From positions 52,347,116 to 52,411,115 of the forward strand of contig CM057826.1 of assembly GCA_030068075.1 (NCBI GenBank): a stretch of 64,000 nucleotides of DNA. The letters run 5' to 3'. Made by a program: the position numbers and the translations under genes. The notes below the pieces were generated by a model, which saw nothing but the letters and a program-made list of their open reading frames with translations, was not told the origin of the DNA and did no database searches. Origin of the DNA: Paguma larvata. Taxonomy: Eukaryota; Chordata; Mammalia; Carnivora; Viverridae. Of this stretch, positions 22,290-34,485 are shown piece by piece (within the stretch, counting starts at the first letter, position 1; each line of letters starts with the position of its first letter).

Positions 22290-22945
22290 CAGAGCAACAC
22301 ACATACAAAACTGCCTCCTAACTGCTCTCCTGCCTCCACCCTTGTCACTCTGCAGTCTAGTTTCCTTACAGCAGGCAGACTGATCCCTTTAAAGCATATG
22401 TCATAACATGTCACTCCTCTGTTCAAAACACTCTAATGACTTCTCACCTCAGGGTAAAATCCAGAGTCCTTCATAAGCTTCACACAATCTGCAGCCTGCC
22501 TCCACCCACAAACCTCTTTTGGTTTCATTTACTATGGACTTGTGCTACTTTGCTGCACCTTTCACACATGGTGTTCCTGCCTCAGATCTTTGCATTTACT
22601 GTTCCCTGTGTCTAGATCATTCATCTTTACCCCACCCCACTCCTGGGTAGACCCGTGGCTTCTTTGGTTGTTTCATTCACGCTCATGTATTGCCCTAATG
22701 GACACCTTTCTTGACTATCCTTCTTGACCAATTATTTTTAATCCCCTTACTGTTTCATTTTTCTTATCTTTCTCTGTAGTACTTATCACTAGGCAAAATA
22801 CCATATGAGTTTTTGTTTATTATCTTTATTTTCCCAGTAGAATCTAAGCTTGCTCAGGGCAGGGGCTTTGGTACTACTGTTGCTGCCATATTCCCAGAGA
22901 CCAGCACAGTACCTGGACCATAGCCACTTAGAAGTAGTAAGCATA
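22290..22945 (+). repeat. L2 LINE 3' part, sense, long copy
   Basis: Good colinear match to L2: CTGCCTCCACCCTTGTCAC, GGCAGACTGATCCCTTTAAA, ACATGTCACTCCTCTGTTC, GGTAAAATCCAGAGTCCTTC, CCTCAGATCTTTGCATTTAC, TGTAGTACTTATCACTAGGC, AGTAGAATCTAAGCTTGCTC, AGGGCAGGGGCTTTG, ACAGTACCTGGACCATAGC. No intact reverse-transcriptase frame. Confidence 0.9.
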
Positions 22946-25728
22946 TCCTGCCCCCCACCCCCACTAGATACTCCTTAGCTTTAGGTGTGTACTTTTGCAA
23001 AAAAATCTCAGACTTTCCATTCAGTGTCTTGTCCTTCTTCTCATCCTTGAATCAGCCTTTTTCACTGGACTCAAACCATTTAAGAAATGGATTTCTCTTC
23101 TTCCATTTCCTTTTTTTTCTCCCTCCTGTCCTTCCTTTCTTTAACTACAAAACATATCATTTGCTCTTATCCTCTTAATCTCTCCCATGTCTTTGACCCT
23201 AAAATGAGACTACTTGTCATTTCTGGCAATAAAAATGCATACATTTTAATTCATAGATTCTAAAATCCCCCTACTTTTATTGGAACATCAACTTAATAGA
23301 AATTACTGTTTTATGTCATTACATGTTTACAGACTTAAGGGATAAATTCTGCTGCCATCTTATTACTGGGTGTTTCTGCCTCCCAGGAGCTAATTTTCTC
23401 TAAGGTTATTCAGAACAGATTGATACCAGAGGGTCTTGCTGCCTTTTGGCCTCCTCCCAGGCCCCTTCCCCAATAAATATTAAATAAATGTACCTATAGA
23501 TTTACTTACGCACAAACTACAATTTTACCAGGGGTAGATAATAACATTTACCATCTGTCTGTTGATTTTCTTTTACCTCTGTAGAGCAGGGGTAGGGAAC
23601 GTGATCTGTTTAGTTGAGAAAGCAAAATAAAGGCATTTGGAAAAATGTAATTACTTAAAAAAAATCTCTTGTAGGGAAGGCAAGATGTAACTTTATAAAT
23701 GACCCTAATGATTTCTCTCTCATGATACTATACAGCTTTTGCCTGACCTAGGGCTGGAGGGGCAGGTATACTGATGATAGATGGGAATTTTGCTGTGTTT
23801 ACATTGTTCAGGTGAACACCACTTCTTTCAGGACCTTTTCAAGTTTACACCTGAAATGCCTATTAAGAAAAGTATTTACTGTAAATTATTTTTACTTTTG
23901 ACTGATTTTATTTTCATTAAAGTTAATAGTTGTACATTGTTTGAAGCCAAATATTATGAGTTCCATTTCTGGTGGCTTTAATAACCCAGACTAACACATG
24001 TGAGTGCTGGATAATCTCTAACAATCATATTGAGGACCTGGTAAGAATATAAGAAATATTCCGCCACACAAATGAAACAAAAGCAAAAACTAAAAGATCT
24101 ATATATCTTTGGCACATTAGTAATGTTTAGTAAACAGAATGAAAAGCTCACTCTTAGTGACATAAATATTCTGATATTTGAAGGATAAGAAAAAATGAAA
24201 TAGGCATAGATTACAGCATTCTCTTAAATACTAATGTTAAATTTATTTATGCATTATTTTATCCTACATTTGCTTGATCTTAGCTTTTTTTTTTCTCCCT
24301 AGCTAAATTCATATTTTAAAAATCCTGCAGTCTTTTATGTATACTTTAAACAGACCTATTCAGGTACCATGTCTGAAAAATAGTGTTTTTCTCTCTCAGA
24401 GATAAGTGAAATCTCATCTTTTTTCCCTGGTATTTAACCTTCACTTACATATATCGTTCTCCAATCTTTATTCTCTCTTGAACCAGCATAAAAGGCAGCC
24501 ATTCCTTACTTGTTTCTGTGCTTCTCTGTATGTTTATGACATAATAACTTCTTGAAAAATTAAAACCTCTCCGTGCCTCAGGAGAGTGCCACATTCCACA
24601 AAACACAAAACTGGGTTTTCTAGAATAAGAAACAATTGCCTGATTAGCCAAAGAGTAGGGGCATGTTAAGTCAATGGCACATTCTTAATGGATGTCAGAT
24701 CATAAGACTGAAGCAGTTGAATCTAGATATGGCAAGCTTCCTTGGCTTATTTTCTGTAAATCCCATTCTCTTCAGTGAATTCTCTGAGTTCAGGTATATA
24801 TTTTCATAAGCTGTGATGTTATTTATGCTATGCCCCCTTTAAATGACATTGAGCTATCTGTAAGTTAGAGGTTTACAGTCAGTTTCTGAATTGCCAAAAG
24901 CTATAGTCCCAGAAAGAAGCTAAATATAGTGGTAGAGATGATAACTTATCAGAGTGACTGAAAATGTAGTATTCAAATCATTTCTCAATTATGATATACT
25001 TAAATGCAATCCTATATCAACCAAAATGATGACGATTTGTGGAGCTGTAATCTTATGTTCGCTAATTTAGAACCATACATCTAAGCAAATTCATTTACAG
25101 TAACAGTTCTACTTAAAATAATCTGACACAAAAGGATGATCAGCCAAACAATAGTGTACACAGAGGTTACTCTGCAGAGGCACAAAGTATTAGTTCATTA
25201 CTTATACAAACAGCGAATTTGCAGAGATGGAAAAATGATTACTACTCAACAGAATTATTTTATTTCATTGGGTTAAGGTAGTATTAACCATAATTTCATA
25301 AGTAGTGATTTACCAGATGCTTTTAATGGAATAGTTGATTCGTTGCTTATTTTGAGCACTGATTTTTATGTCATTTTAAAGAGGAGTACATCTTTTGAAA
25401 TAAGGCACAGTGAAGAAATTAAAAAACATGTTTCATAATTATATAATTATTTTAATTAACTTTATTTTCATCTTGCCTTGCACATTTAAAAAATAATAGG
25501 TTACTGTAAGAGTGATGTATAACCAAAGTGCAACCCCAAAATTAAAAATATGAAATGCAAATTGGTTATCACATTGGGTTTTTATGTTACCCAATTCTAT
25601 TTGTTCTTTCTTTCCAAAGAAGTAACATTTGTTGTAGAAAATATTTCTGTTAAGTCAGTTTTTTGAAACCAGCATTTAAAATTTTGAGAAGTCTACTTCT
25701 TTTCTTGAAGAAAAGAAGATTTAAATAA
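22946..25728. other. 2.8-kb unassigned stretch
   Basis: No gene or repeat family recognised. Contains pyrimidine-rich 23020-23190, a C-rich spot at 22951-22964 and short chance frames only. Confidence 0.45.
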
Positions 25729-25749
25729 TTTAAGAATGTGGGATTTTTA

Positions 25750-25953
25750 GGGGCGCTTGAGTGGCTCAGTTGGTTAAGCATCCAACTTCAGCTCCAGTCA
25801 TGATCTTGCGGTTTGTGGGTTCAAGTCCCGTGTTGGGCTCTGTGCTGATAGCTCGGAGCCTGCTTCGGATTCTGTGTTGCTCTCTCTCTCTGCCCTTCTC
25901 CTGATCATGCTCTTTATCTCTCTCTGTCTCTCAAAAATAATCATTAAAAAATT
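25750..25953 (+). mobile_element. Carnivoran tRNA-SINE with long target duplication
   Basis: Sense copy GGGGCGCTTGAGTGGCTCAG, AGTCATGATCTTGCGGTTTG, TTCGGATTCTGTGTTGCTC, a CT-rich body and CTCAAAAATAATCATTAAAA. Flanking duplication TTTAAGAATGTGGGATTT (from 25729 and from 25954) is intact. Confidence 0.96.
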
Positions 25954-25973
25954 TTTAAGAATGTGGGATTTCT

Positions 25974-26521
25974 TATATATTTATTTTTAGATGAGTAGCT
26001 TACCTTTCCATGCAATAATACTATGAAAAGAATATTAATGTTAATTTTTATTATGAAAAGAAAATAGGAATGGAATCTTTTAAAATCAATTTTTTTTTTT
26101 TTGTGTGGAATGGATAACTGATTAAGGAGATTGACTGTAATAGAGCACTTTGTCTTTCTAGCTTTTAGGATATATAAGAAGACACCTAGCGTGCTTGCTA
26201 AAGATGCTGAAATCTCTGTATTTAGCTTACTTTCCAAACTAAAAAGTTGCTAACTGAATTAGGAGAAGCAATCCATGAATAAAGCCAGGATGGAGATGGA
26301 GGTAGGAAAATCTGAAAAGGTGAAAAAGGATGAAAATATGTGTTAGATGTTAACATATGGAGGAAAATTAATTGGGGATGGGGTTGGGACTCTGATACAT
26401 AATTGTGAGATTGACTACTTCTTATTCCAATCTGCTCAAAGCTAAAAGAGTCTCAGATCCTGGAGGTGTAATGAAAGTTGTTAGTGTGACCCCGGAGGAA
26501 GAGACGATGTGTGATGGATGG
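25974..26521. other. Unassigned stretch
   Basis: A T-tract at 26090-26102; nothing else recognised. Confidence 0.4.
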
Positions 26522-27095
26522 TGTATTAGGGGGCCCCAAGACCACTCTTGGTCTCCATGATTCCCTAGCAGGACTCACAGACCTCAGAAGCTGTGTTACT
26601 CACAGTTGTGATTTATTACAGTGAAAAGATACAGATTAAATTCAGGAATGAAAAAGGACACACATAGTGGAGTCCAGGAGAAAACAGCCACAAGTTTTTG
26701 TTGTTCTCTCCCAGAGGAATGGCACAGTTAGTGCTGAATTCTCACAAGAACAAGGTATGATAAAATGTGCAGAGTGTTTTGCCAACCAGCCATGCTTGCT
26801 AGCACCTTGGGGCCAGGGCTTTTCCTGAGGGTCAGTCATGTAGCCCATGTAGACATGCATTACCTATGTGGCTGCCCTTAGCTATTCGGTCTCCCACCCC
26901 TGGAGGTTAAATTTATACAGCATGACCCAAAGCCTTGGGCATAGGAAAACAGGTGTTCACCATAAGGGACATTGTTGGCAACTCTGGCATGACCCAAGTC
27001 CTCAGGCATACCAGAACACTCTTATCAGGCAGGATATTCTAAGCATTCAGAAGTTTTCTCCCAGGAGCTGGTCAAGGGCCAGTTCTTTTTTTTGA
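26522..27095 (-). mobile_element. Endogenous-retrovirus-type LTR, family not named
   Basis: Plus-strand landmarks GGGGGCCCCAAGACCACTC, CCCTAGCAGGACTCACAG, GTGATTTATTACAGTGAAAA, GATACAGATTAAATTCAGG, GGAGTCCAGGAGAAAACAG, TTTCCTGAGGGTCAGTC and ACACTCTTATCAGGCAGG recall antisense mammalian ERV LTRs. On the minus strand an AATAAA signal (near 26608-26613) lies about 90 bases before the end, as in an R/U5 layout. The minus-strand end is CCCCCTAATACA at 26522; the other end is uncertain and may extend to about 27220. No gag, pol or env frame adjoins it. Confidence 0.6.
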
Positions 27096-27229
27096 TCTGC
27101 AGGGTATGAGTAATGAGGCCTGCTGAGTTAATCCTTTACTGCGCAGATGGTGCTGTTCGGAGAGGATAACAAGTCATAATAGAGCCTGCCAGGCTTTACC
27201 AAATAAACCGAACGTCATAAAACTGTTTT

Positions 27230-27585
27230 TCCTCTGGCAATAGCCAGTTAATCCAAATGAAAGAAAGAAAGCATATCTACTGCTTCTGAATCATTGGGAG
27301 GGAAACACTCGAAACTTGAAGTTTCATCTGGTCTTTTTATTGCATTTTATATTTGAAAAAAAAAGGAGTATGTGAAAAGCTCATGACCCTAATGGCATTA
27401 TGGAAAACATTTGGTTTTCTGATGCCTTTAACTTTTCCAATGGTGGTTCTTACACACAGCAATGAATATCTCAGACTAGAAGAATATTTATGAAAGGAGA
27501 CCAATAGTCAGATCAGGAGGGCTTTACACTGAAATAAGAAAGGGAGAGTATGTAATACATAGAAGGAACCTAAATCATTCTTCCT
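27230..27585. other. Unassigned stretch
   Basis: No gene or element recognised. Confidence 0.4.
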
Positions 27586-27589
27586 CTAC

Positions 27590-28015
27590 ATATGTCTGGC
27601 TAATTCTTTTAGCTCCTTCAAGTTTTTGCTTACATTTCACTTTCTCAATTATGTCCACCTTGACCACCTAGATAGGCTGGACTCTACAAAAAGAGTTACA
27701 TTCATAAGTCAAAGACCGTTTCATCTTGTTCAATCTAATATATGACTGCTACATACAACAAAGTCTCTCAATTCCTGCTCCCCAGCATTCTAATTTCCCA
27801 CTTACCCTATGCTCCTTTTAATTATTTTTCCTTACTATTTAACCTCCAACTAAAATACCATATAAGGAAAATTCATTATATTTACTACTTACTGCTACAA
27901 AGATACATGAGCAGAGATTTTTTTTTTCTCCCTTAAACTTACAGATGTATTCCAAGGGCTTACAAAAGGACCTGACACAAATCACTAAATTATTACTTGT
28001 TAAACATAGGAATGA
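27590..28015 (+). repeat. L2 LINE 3' fragment, sense, diverged
   Basis: TTTTGCTTACATTTCACTTT, ATGTCCACCTTGACCACCTA, and an end reading CAAAAGGACCTGACACAAAT, ACTTGTTAAACATAGGAATG correspond to TCACCTCCTCAGAGAGG, CCTTCCCTGACCACCC and the CAGTGCCTGGCACATAG, TTGTTGAATGAATG end of L2. Confidence 0.55.
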
Positions 28016-28134
28016 ACGGATACTATAGCTTAGAAAGCAATAAAGGAGTCATTGAGTCATCTTTTCAATAGTGGGAAATGCTTGGAAGCAGTTCTTAGAT
28101 ATTCTACACCAGACTGAGCTAATTGCTCACAGCA

Positions 28135-28295
28135 AAGTTTCATAGCCAGATAAAGGTTTTAAATCCCGTCTCTGCTGTCTACTTGTTCTGTAAACTTAGG
28201 GATTTTTTTTTCTGTAGTCAAATCGTTTGCTCACCTTCAGATACATTACAATAATACATACCTGTAGTGCTGTTGTATAAAACACAACTCTTCCC
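28135..28295 (-). repeat. MIR SINE, antisense, diverged
   Basis: TTTTAAATCCCGTCTCTGCT, TTCTGTAAACTTAGGGA, TTTGCTCACCTTCAGATAC, CAATAATACATACCTGTAGT and GTGCTGTTGTATAAAA follow antisense MIR order (CAAATCCCGGCTCTGCC, TGACCTTGGGCAAG, ATAATAATAGTACCTACC, GGTTGTTGTGAGG). Confidence 0.55.
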
Positions 28296-30009
28296 ACTCT
28301 TTCTTGCAGCTTCGAGGAGAAATATCTTATTACTAAAAAAAGAGACATTTTATAATTAAATATCAATTGGATAGATATGACTATAGAGACAGAAATAAAG
28401 GATATGTATTTGTTCAAAAATATCAAGCAATGAGCACCAAGGGAATATAAACAGAATATAGAAAGAAGTGGGGTATTGAAAAATACAAAGGATAAAGGAT
28501 AACTCAGCTTAGATTCTGAATGTTCCTTGTGAGTGGTAAAAATGTAATGAAGATAAATCTGTGTAAATTGTTATAGCAGGAGATACAAAAAAATGGACTG
28601 TAAGATAGAAGTGACCTATTTAAGGGCAACTGTGGTGGTAAAAAGTTTATGACCACATGGCTTCAAAAGATCTAAGCCAATTTTAGGTGTCACCATGGCT
28701 TTTGAGTGGCCCACCACATCTGCCCTGGTGAGTATCTTTATGTTTCCTATTGTTTTGCTGTACCACATCTCCCTTTTAGAGAAGTTCTTTGAGGAGTATA
28801 TTGGTGAGGATTAAGGCTTACCACTAGGACGTAGCCAGGGAGTCGAGAAAATATATAGGCTTGGGTAATTGCACCTAGGAAAACTTTTGAAATTTGAACA
28901 AGAGGTCATGACTGTTCTTTTTGTTCTTCCTCATCTTCAAGGCCTGGCTGCCAGTCTGCCACTGATTCAGGCAATAGCTCTCAAAAAAAAAATCATTTTT
29001 TGTTTAAGATAGTCCATTTCTCTCAGTTGTCACCAAAAACACTGGCTGCCAGATGTGATTAGTTCATTAGTTCTAGGTTAGGATCCTGAACTGAGAGGTT
29101 ACCAGGAAAAGTGACTTACAGGGATAAAACCATGTAATCCAGTAAGAACTAGAGCCTGTTTGGTTGCTACCATTTAACACCAGCATTGCTTCCTAATTTA
29201 AGTTACTGATTACTCTTGACTTGAATTTCTGTCAATGTGATTAAATGCTCACAAACTCTCCCATTATAAAATATGTAAATGAACTACATAAAATATCACA
29301 ATATTCACTAAAAACGTTGAGCTTGCGTGAATGTAAGGAAACTTCCCAGGGACCTGGACCCAAAATAGATAGCTGAAAAACGCTGGAGTAGACAGCTGCA
29401 CTACTGTTGTGATAGGCCTAGGAGTGTTTTCCAGTCTTGATGACCAAAAAGTTTGTCTTTTAATGGACATCTGGAGGTAGAAGAGAAAGCCTTTTAGGGA
29501 GTGGCAAGGGAATCCATGAGAGCTGGAACTAACAAAGATGTGAATCTCAAATGGCCACAACCTAATGAAAGAGTGGAAAGGACAAGAGAAAGAATTTACC
29601 AAACTACAAAGAGAGAAGATAACTTAGCTGTTTTGTCTTGAGCTCTGGATGGTGAAAAATGCCTCCCCTAAAGATCTGTAACCATAGATAAACCCTCATG
29701 CCAGTGTGTAGTTTAAATTTATACTTCCGTGTTTCCCTGAAAACATATAAATGAGTGAGTCTTACATTGGTAGAACATGAGGCTGCTTGGCAGAAGCGGA
29801 AACAAATTCTCTTTTGAAGGACACTCTCTCAACCCAGGCTGCACAGAATTCCCATGTAGAGAGTCCAGACTTACAAAACACACAAGGCAATAAGCCATTA
29901 TAAGCAAGAGCACAGTGGGATCAGACTTCAGGGTCTTCAGATAATTAAATTATGTAATAAGGAAGTAAAATGAACATTCTTAACATGTTAATATTTAAAA
30001 TATAAAGAA
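28296..30009. other. 1.7-kb unassigned stretch
   Basis: No gene or repeat recognised. The minus-strand frame at 29264-29602 (112 codons) has no domain. Confidence 0.45.
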
Positions 30010-30020
30010 CCATACCACTA

Positions 30021-30218
30021 TTTATTTTATTTTATTTTTGAGAGACATAGAGACAGAGAGTGAGCAAGGGAAGGGCAGAGAGAGACGGAGACACAGAATC
30101 TGGAGCAGGCTCCAGGTTCTGAGCCGTCAGCCCAAAGCAGGGCTCAAACTCACAGACTGCGAGATCATGACCCAAGCCAAAGTCAGCCGCTCAGCAGACT
30201 AAGCCACCCAGGTGCCCC
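30021..30218 (-). mobile_element. Carnivoran tRNA-SINE
   Basis: Antisense copy: TTTTATTTTTGAGAGACATA, GGGCAGAGAGAGACGGAGAC, GGAGCAGGCTCCAGGTTCTG, CTGCGAGATCATGACCCAAG, AAGCCACCCAGGTGCCCC. Flanked by near-identical CATACCACTATTT / CATACCACTGTTT. Confidence 0.96.
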
Positions 30219-30258
30219 ATACCACTGTTTTTTAAATGAGCACAGATATCTTTAAGGA

Positions 30259-30320
30259 AAATAGAGAAAGAATGTAATAATTTGAATAAAAATAGAGAAA
30301 GAATGTAATAATTTGAATAA
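30259..30320. repeat. 31-bp tandem duplication
   Basis: Two adjacent copies with a 31-base period (30259-30289, 30290-30320). Each contains ATAGAGAAAGAATGTAATAA followed by TTTGAATAA. They look identical, implying a recent duplication. Confidence 0.95.
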
Positions 30321-30929
30321 AAACGCAATGGATAGGTTTAACACCAGATTAGATGAGATTGAAGATGTGTTTGGTAAACAGACAATCTGAAGAAATAACA
30401 GTGCAACATAAGACAGACAAAGCAGTGAAAAATATGAAAGTGAGGAACAGAGAATGACAAGTACTAACATGCGCTTAATGAGAATGCAAAAATAATAAAG
30501 AATGAGGAAGGGACACTATTTGATGAGACAATGGCTAGTTATTTTCCCAGATTTGTCCAGTATCAAGCATCCTCTGATTGAAAACCACAGTAAGTCAGAA
30601 GTAGGCAAAAAGTAAATAAATCACAGTAAACGTATTTGCTTCTCTGCCTGTTCTAAAGATTATTCATGATCTGCCTTCACCATACACCTATCCAGTTATA
30701 TTTCCCACTGCTAATAATATACACCGTGTTATGAAACTCTGCTTCTTATTTAATATAATTGTTAGTCTTTGCTATAAATTTGCTGCTTCTTAGTATAAAA
30801 TGCTTTTTTCTTCTCTTCTAGTTGTCAAAATCCTATTTATTTATCAAATGCTTTTTCACAGATCCTTCATGATTATTCTAGTCACACCGATCTTTTTTTC
30901 AGAATTTCTATTACACTTAAATTGTGCAA
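30321..30929. other. Unassigned stretch
   Basis: No gene or element recognised. Confidence 0.4.
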
Positions 30930-31600
30930 CCCATTCATTCATTCCTGATACTTATTAAGAGTCTGCTATGTACTAGCTGGATAGTGGGTACAACAATAAA
31001 TTTGACAGAAACACTCCCTGTCTTTAGGAGCATTAATATTCAGCCAAAATGGTAGTAAAAATAATTAGAATACAGTGATAAAGTATAAACAAAGCATGAA
31101 ATGAACACATATTGGGACAGAGTAGGGAAAGTAATCAAATATATGGGTCATTGTAGGTTTCCTAGGGGTAGTAACATTTCTGCTTATATATAAAGATTAA
31201 GTAAAAATTATGCAGGCTCAAATATGGAGTAGGGTGAAAAATGATAAAAGAAAGATTTAGGCAATGGGACTAGCATGTTTCATAGCTAGAGGCTTAAAGA
31301 TATATGAAGTTTTAGGGACTGAAGGAGTTTGATATGGTTATAGTGTACAGCATAAGGAAGAAAAGAATGAGAGAAAAATCTGGAGTAATGGGCTGGATAG
31401 GGTGCAGATCTAGGTGGGCCATATAAGCCATGTTAAGAAATTTGAACTTTGTCCTAAAAGCATTGGAGAAGCATAGGGGGATGTGTTAAATGGAGGCTAT
31501 ATGATTGTATTTCTGCATCACAAAGATCACTGTCATTGCCATGGAGAAGACAGATTCAAAGGAGGGGAGACCAATTAAGTGCCTGCTATAGACAAAAGCT
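30930..31600 (-). repeat. L2 LINE 3' part, antisense
   Basis: CATTCATTCATTCCTGATAC, CTGTCTTTAGGAGCATTAAT, GGGCCATATAAGCCATGTTA, AAATTTGAACTTTGTCCTAA, AAGCATTGGAGAAGCATAGG, AAAGATCACTGTCATTGCC and GGGGAGACCAATTAAG follow antisense L2 order (CCATGGTAAGGAGTTTGG, GAAGCCATTGGAGG, AAGATCACTCTGGCTGC, GGGAGACCAGTTAGG). Confidence 0.85.
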
Positions 31601-31709
31601 ACATGGTGACTGACACTACCACGGTCACAGTAGGGATAGCAAGAACTGGACCAACATGCCGGACATTTGAAATAGGTTATCATTTTCTCTAATGGTTAGC
31701 TATACATTT

Positions 31710-31858
31710 GTCTCTTCAGTTAAGCTATAAGACATTTAAGAGCAGAGACCATGTCTTATTATTCTTTTCTATCTACCAAAATTTCTAAGTCATCACTAGC
31801 TAGGCCTCATAAATATTTGCTGACTGAATGAGTTTTTGGATGGAGTTATTCAATCATT
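31710..31858 (+). repeat. L2 LINE 3' end, sense
   Basis: AAGAGCAGAGACCATGTC and AATATTTGCTGACTGAATGA match the L2 3' end (GAGGGCAGGGACCATGTC, AATATTTGTTGAATGAATGA). Confidence 0.7.
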
Positions 31859-32784
31859 GAGAATTTGTAAAGATAGCTAGCTAAAGATCCAGGATGAAAT
31901 TCTCCAAAGCTCAATTTTCAGAGTAGTACTAAAAATGGTACTGTGATGCAGAGTTCTCAAACATTACCTCCTCACAGTGGCCAGAGTAGTGAGCTATAAA
32001 CCTGGTAATGAAGAATGAACCAGTAGTTATAGCAGTAATCTTGGCTCTAGGGCAGGAAGCCAATGCCAGTGACAAACTGCCAATACATGACAATTTAAAA
32101 TCCAATAAGTGAAGTTAACAAAGTTGCTTTCTAGCTCAGTGGACTTATGGGTAGGGCTGGAAGCCATTTTCATCCTGTATCAGGTTGGCTGTCTTATGGG
32201 CAATATAAATAGCAATTTGGCAAGGAATCAGAATATCTCTTTTGAAAATAAATAATAAGGGTTTATTCAGGTTATGTCTGTATGTTCAATGGAGCAAAAA
32301 TTAGAAATGCATAAAGCCGATCATCCCTTTGAAGGGAAACAGGGGCTGAATGAGGTGGTTTTTTTTTTTTTTTTTTTCAAGCTGGGAAATCTATCTCCAC
32401 ATCCCAATAATTTTTCTCTTCAATTTTGTAAAGTTGTAAACATAGTTTCTTCTGAAATACAACAACTGTATTATATCTTGACTTTTCTTTGGATAATTGC
32501 TCACCATGAAACTAAACATAATCTATATTGTGTGTAAAATTTTAAGCGAGGATTTAAAACTTTTCTTGTGATAACTAATACTGATTAAAAAAAATAAATC
32601 TAAGTATGAGGACTTTTCAACATTAAAAAGTGCCTTACCTAGTATGATACATTCACTGTTAACAAGTGCCTTGTCTGGCATGATGTGCTTATGAATAAAC
32701 TAAAGCTAACGAATTTTATGGATGGAGATGACAAACTAAACAGTGACATATTTTCCCAGAAACTTATCACAGATGTGTTTCATA
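31859..32784. other. Unassigned stretch
   Basis: A T-tract (32362-32380) is the only distinct feature; no gene or element recognised. Confidence 0.4.
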
Positions 32785-33008
32785 AAATAGATAATATTTA
32801 TTGAGTACACACAACTCTAATTTTTATATTAAATGTATTGTTTAATTCATGCTCACACAAATTTACGTAAGAGGTATACGATTATTCACGTCTTATAGGT
32901 AAGGAACCAATACTCAGAATGTTCAGAAATTTGTTCACTAACCCTAGGATTTGAATCCAGGGCTCAGAACCCAGAACTGAAACTTTGTAGCACTACACTG
33001 CTTATAGT
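32785..33008 (+). repeat. MIR SINE, sense
   Basis: TATTTATTGAGTACACACAA, TTTAATTCATGCTCACAC, AGGTAAGGAACCAATACTC, GGATTTGAATCCAGGGCTC and GTAGCACTACACTGC follow MIR order (TTATTGAGCACCTACTATG, TTTAATCCTCACAAC, ATGAGGAAACTGAGGCTC, GGATTCGAACCCAGG, CCACTACACTAC). Confidence 0.85.
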
Positions 33009-34085
33009 CGTAATTAATGCCTATGGAAGAAAGGAACATCTCTTGTATTTTCCACCAAGTTGAGTAGCAGGTAGTATGGTCTTCATTTTCTAACAATATA
33101 AAAAAAAATGATCATTGTATAGCAGCACATAGTGTAATGTGTGAGCATTTCCAAAGGATTTTTATCTAGCTCTTAGGTTTAGAGTTCAAAGTTTAACCAG
33201 AAGATGTGAGATTAACTCTTTTGTTTTCCTGAATTTTTTCCCCACGAATAATGAGTTTGGTTGGCTGTCCCAACTGCTACCTGATTCCACCTACCAGTCA
33301 CAACTGCAGACTTCTTTGGACAATTCCCCTTCTGCACACAATCACAGTCTCTCTCCGATTCTCAGAGTTTAGAATTCTTTACGTTCTAACACATCCATCT
33401 TTGCCATTAGTCCTTTTTTCTTCTGTATTTTTGACTTTATCTTCAAATATATCCAGACTCTTTGCTATGCAAAGTTACTGATCTTAGTTCTTCAATTTGC
33501 CTCTCTTTAAACATGTCCTGATTTTATATTAAACATATACATGTACATATACATATATGTACACACACATGCACACACACTGGCAGCACTAAAGAGTTTT
33601 CCTCCTCCTGAGAAGGTAAGTGAGAAGATCCCTTGCATAGGCCAAGACAGAACACTCTCATTTTTGTACTAAATGTTGCTACATTTGTAATCCTACCACT
33701 GAATATTTTGTAATTTCTGGAATATGTGATGAAATTTTGTGCAGATGATTATATTTTGTTTTCCTTTATGCTATTTCATATAGGTCTATTTACTATTGCT
33801 AACAATTCCTAAATATAAATTTTGAACACTCTTGGCTTACATCTTTAACATTTCCATTTCCAAAAGAGAATGTGTGTCTGTTTATAGCGAATGTGTGTTT
33901 ATCATATTGGTTCCTCTTTTACTGTAAATTTGATCAGAATGAATGTTAAATTTAACACAATACCATAAGAAGTTTTGGCAGAGATAAGCATACACCTCTG
34001 AACTCTTCATATAAACATTTTTCAATATTGAATCATCTCAGCAGTCCAAGGCTGAATCCTGTCTGTAGTTCTCTATAAATGCTCC
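33009..34085. other. Unassigned stretch
   Basis: An alternating ACATATACATGTACA-type simple repeat with CA runs lies at 33533-33581. Nothing else recognised. Confidence 0.4.
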
Positions 34086-34485
34086 TAGATTAACTTAACT
34101 GATGTTTCCCTCAGAGTTTTGGTGTTGATATTAATAAGTGAGCTTTGCTTGTATTCCATCCCTCTCTTCCTTTTTTGAGTCCATCTCTATTATAGTTTGG
34201 CATCAGAGTTATGACTTTATAAAAATACCTGGGAAGGAAGTTTAAAAACTATTAAAAACAATTTTTTTAATGTTCTGGTACTGGTTCCTTAAGGTTTGAT
34301 AGATTTTACCTGTTGAACCCTCACAACCTAATACCTTTTAGAGGTAGCTCTTTGACCACATTTTCAATTACTTCTTTGGTAATTCTATAATCTTTTTCTA
34401 CCTTCTGAGATAAATTCAGAAATCTAAATTTTCCTTTAAAATAATTTCATTTAGGCTTCATGTATTGCAGTTTAGCAGTTACATT
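34086..34485 (-). mobile_element. Old L1 ORF2 fragment, antisense
   Basis: Plus-strand text AGTTTGGCATCAGAGTTATG, CTTTATAAAAATACCTGGGA, GTACTGGTTCCTTAAGGTTT, GATAGATTTTACCTGTTG and TCAATTACTTCTTTGGTAAT resembles the antisense of the L1 reverse-transcriptase region (TTTGGTATCAGGGTTATG, TCATAAAATGAGTTGGGA, TAGAATTCACCTGTGAA). Highly decayed. Confidence 0.5.

Noticed and set aside
26868..27095. 75-codon plus frame in the LTR region
   Set aside because: Lies antisense within an LTR; no gag, pol or env similarity.
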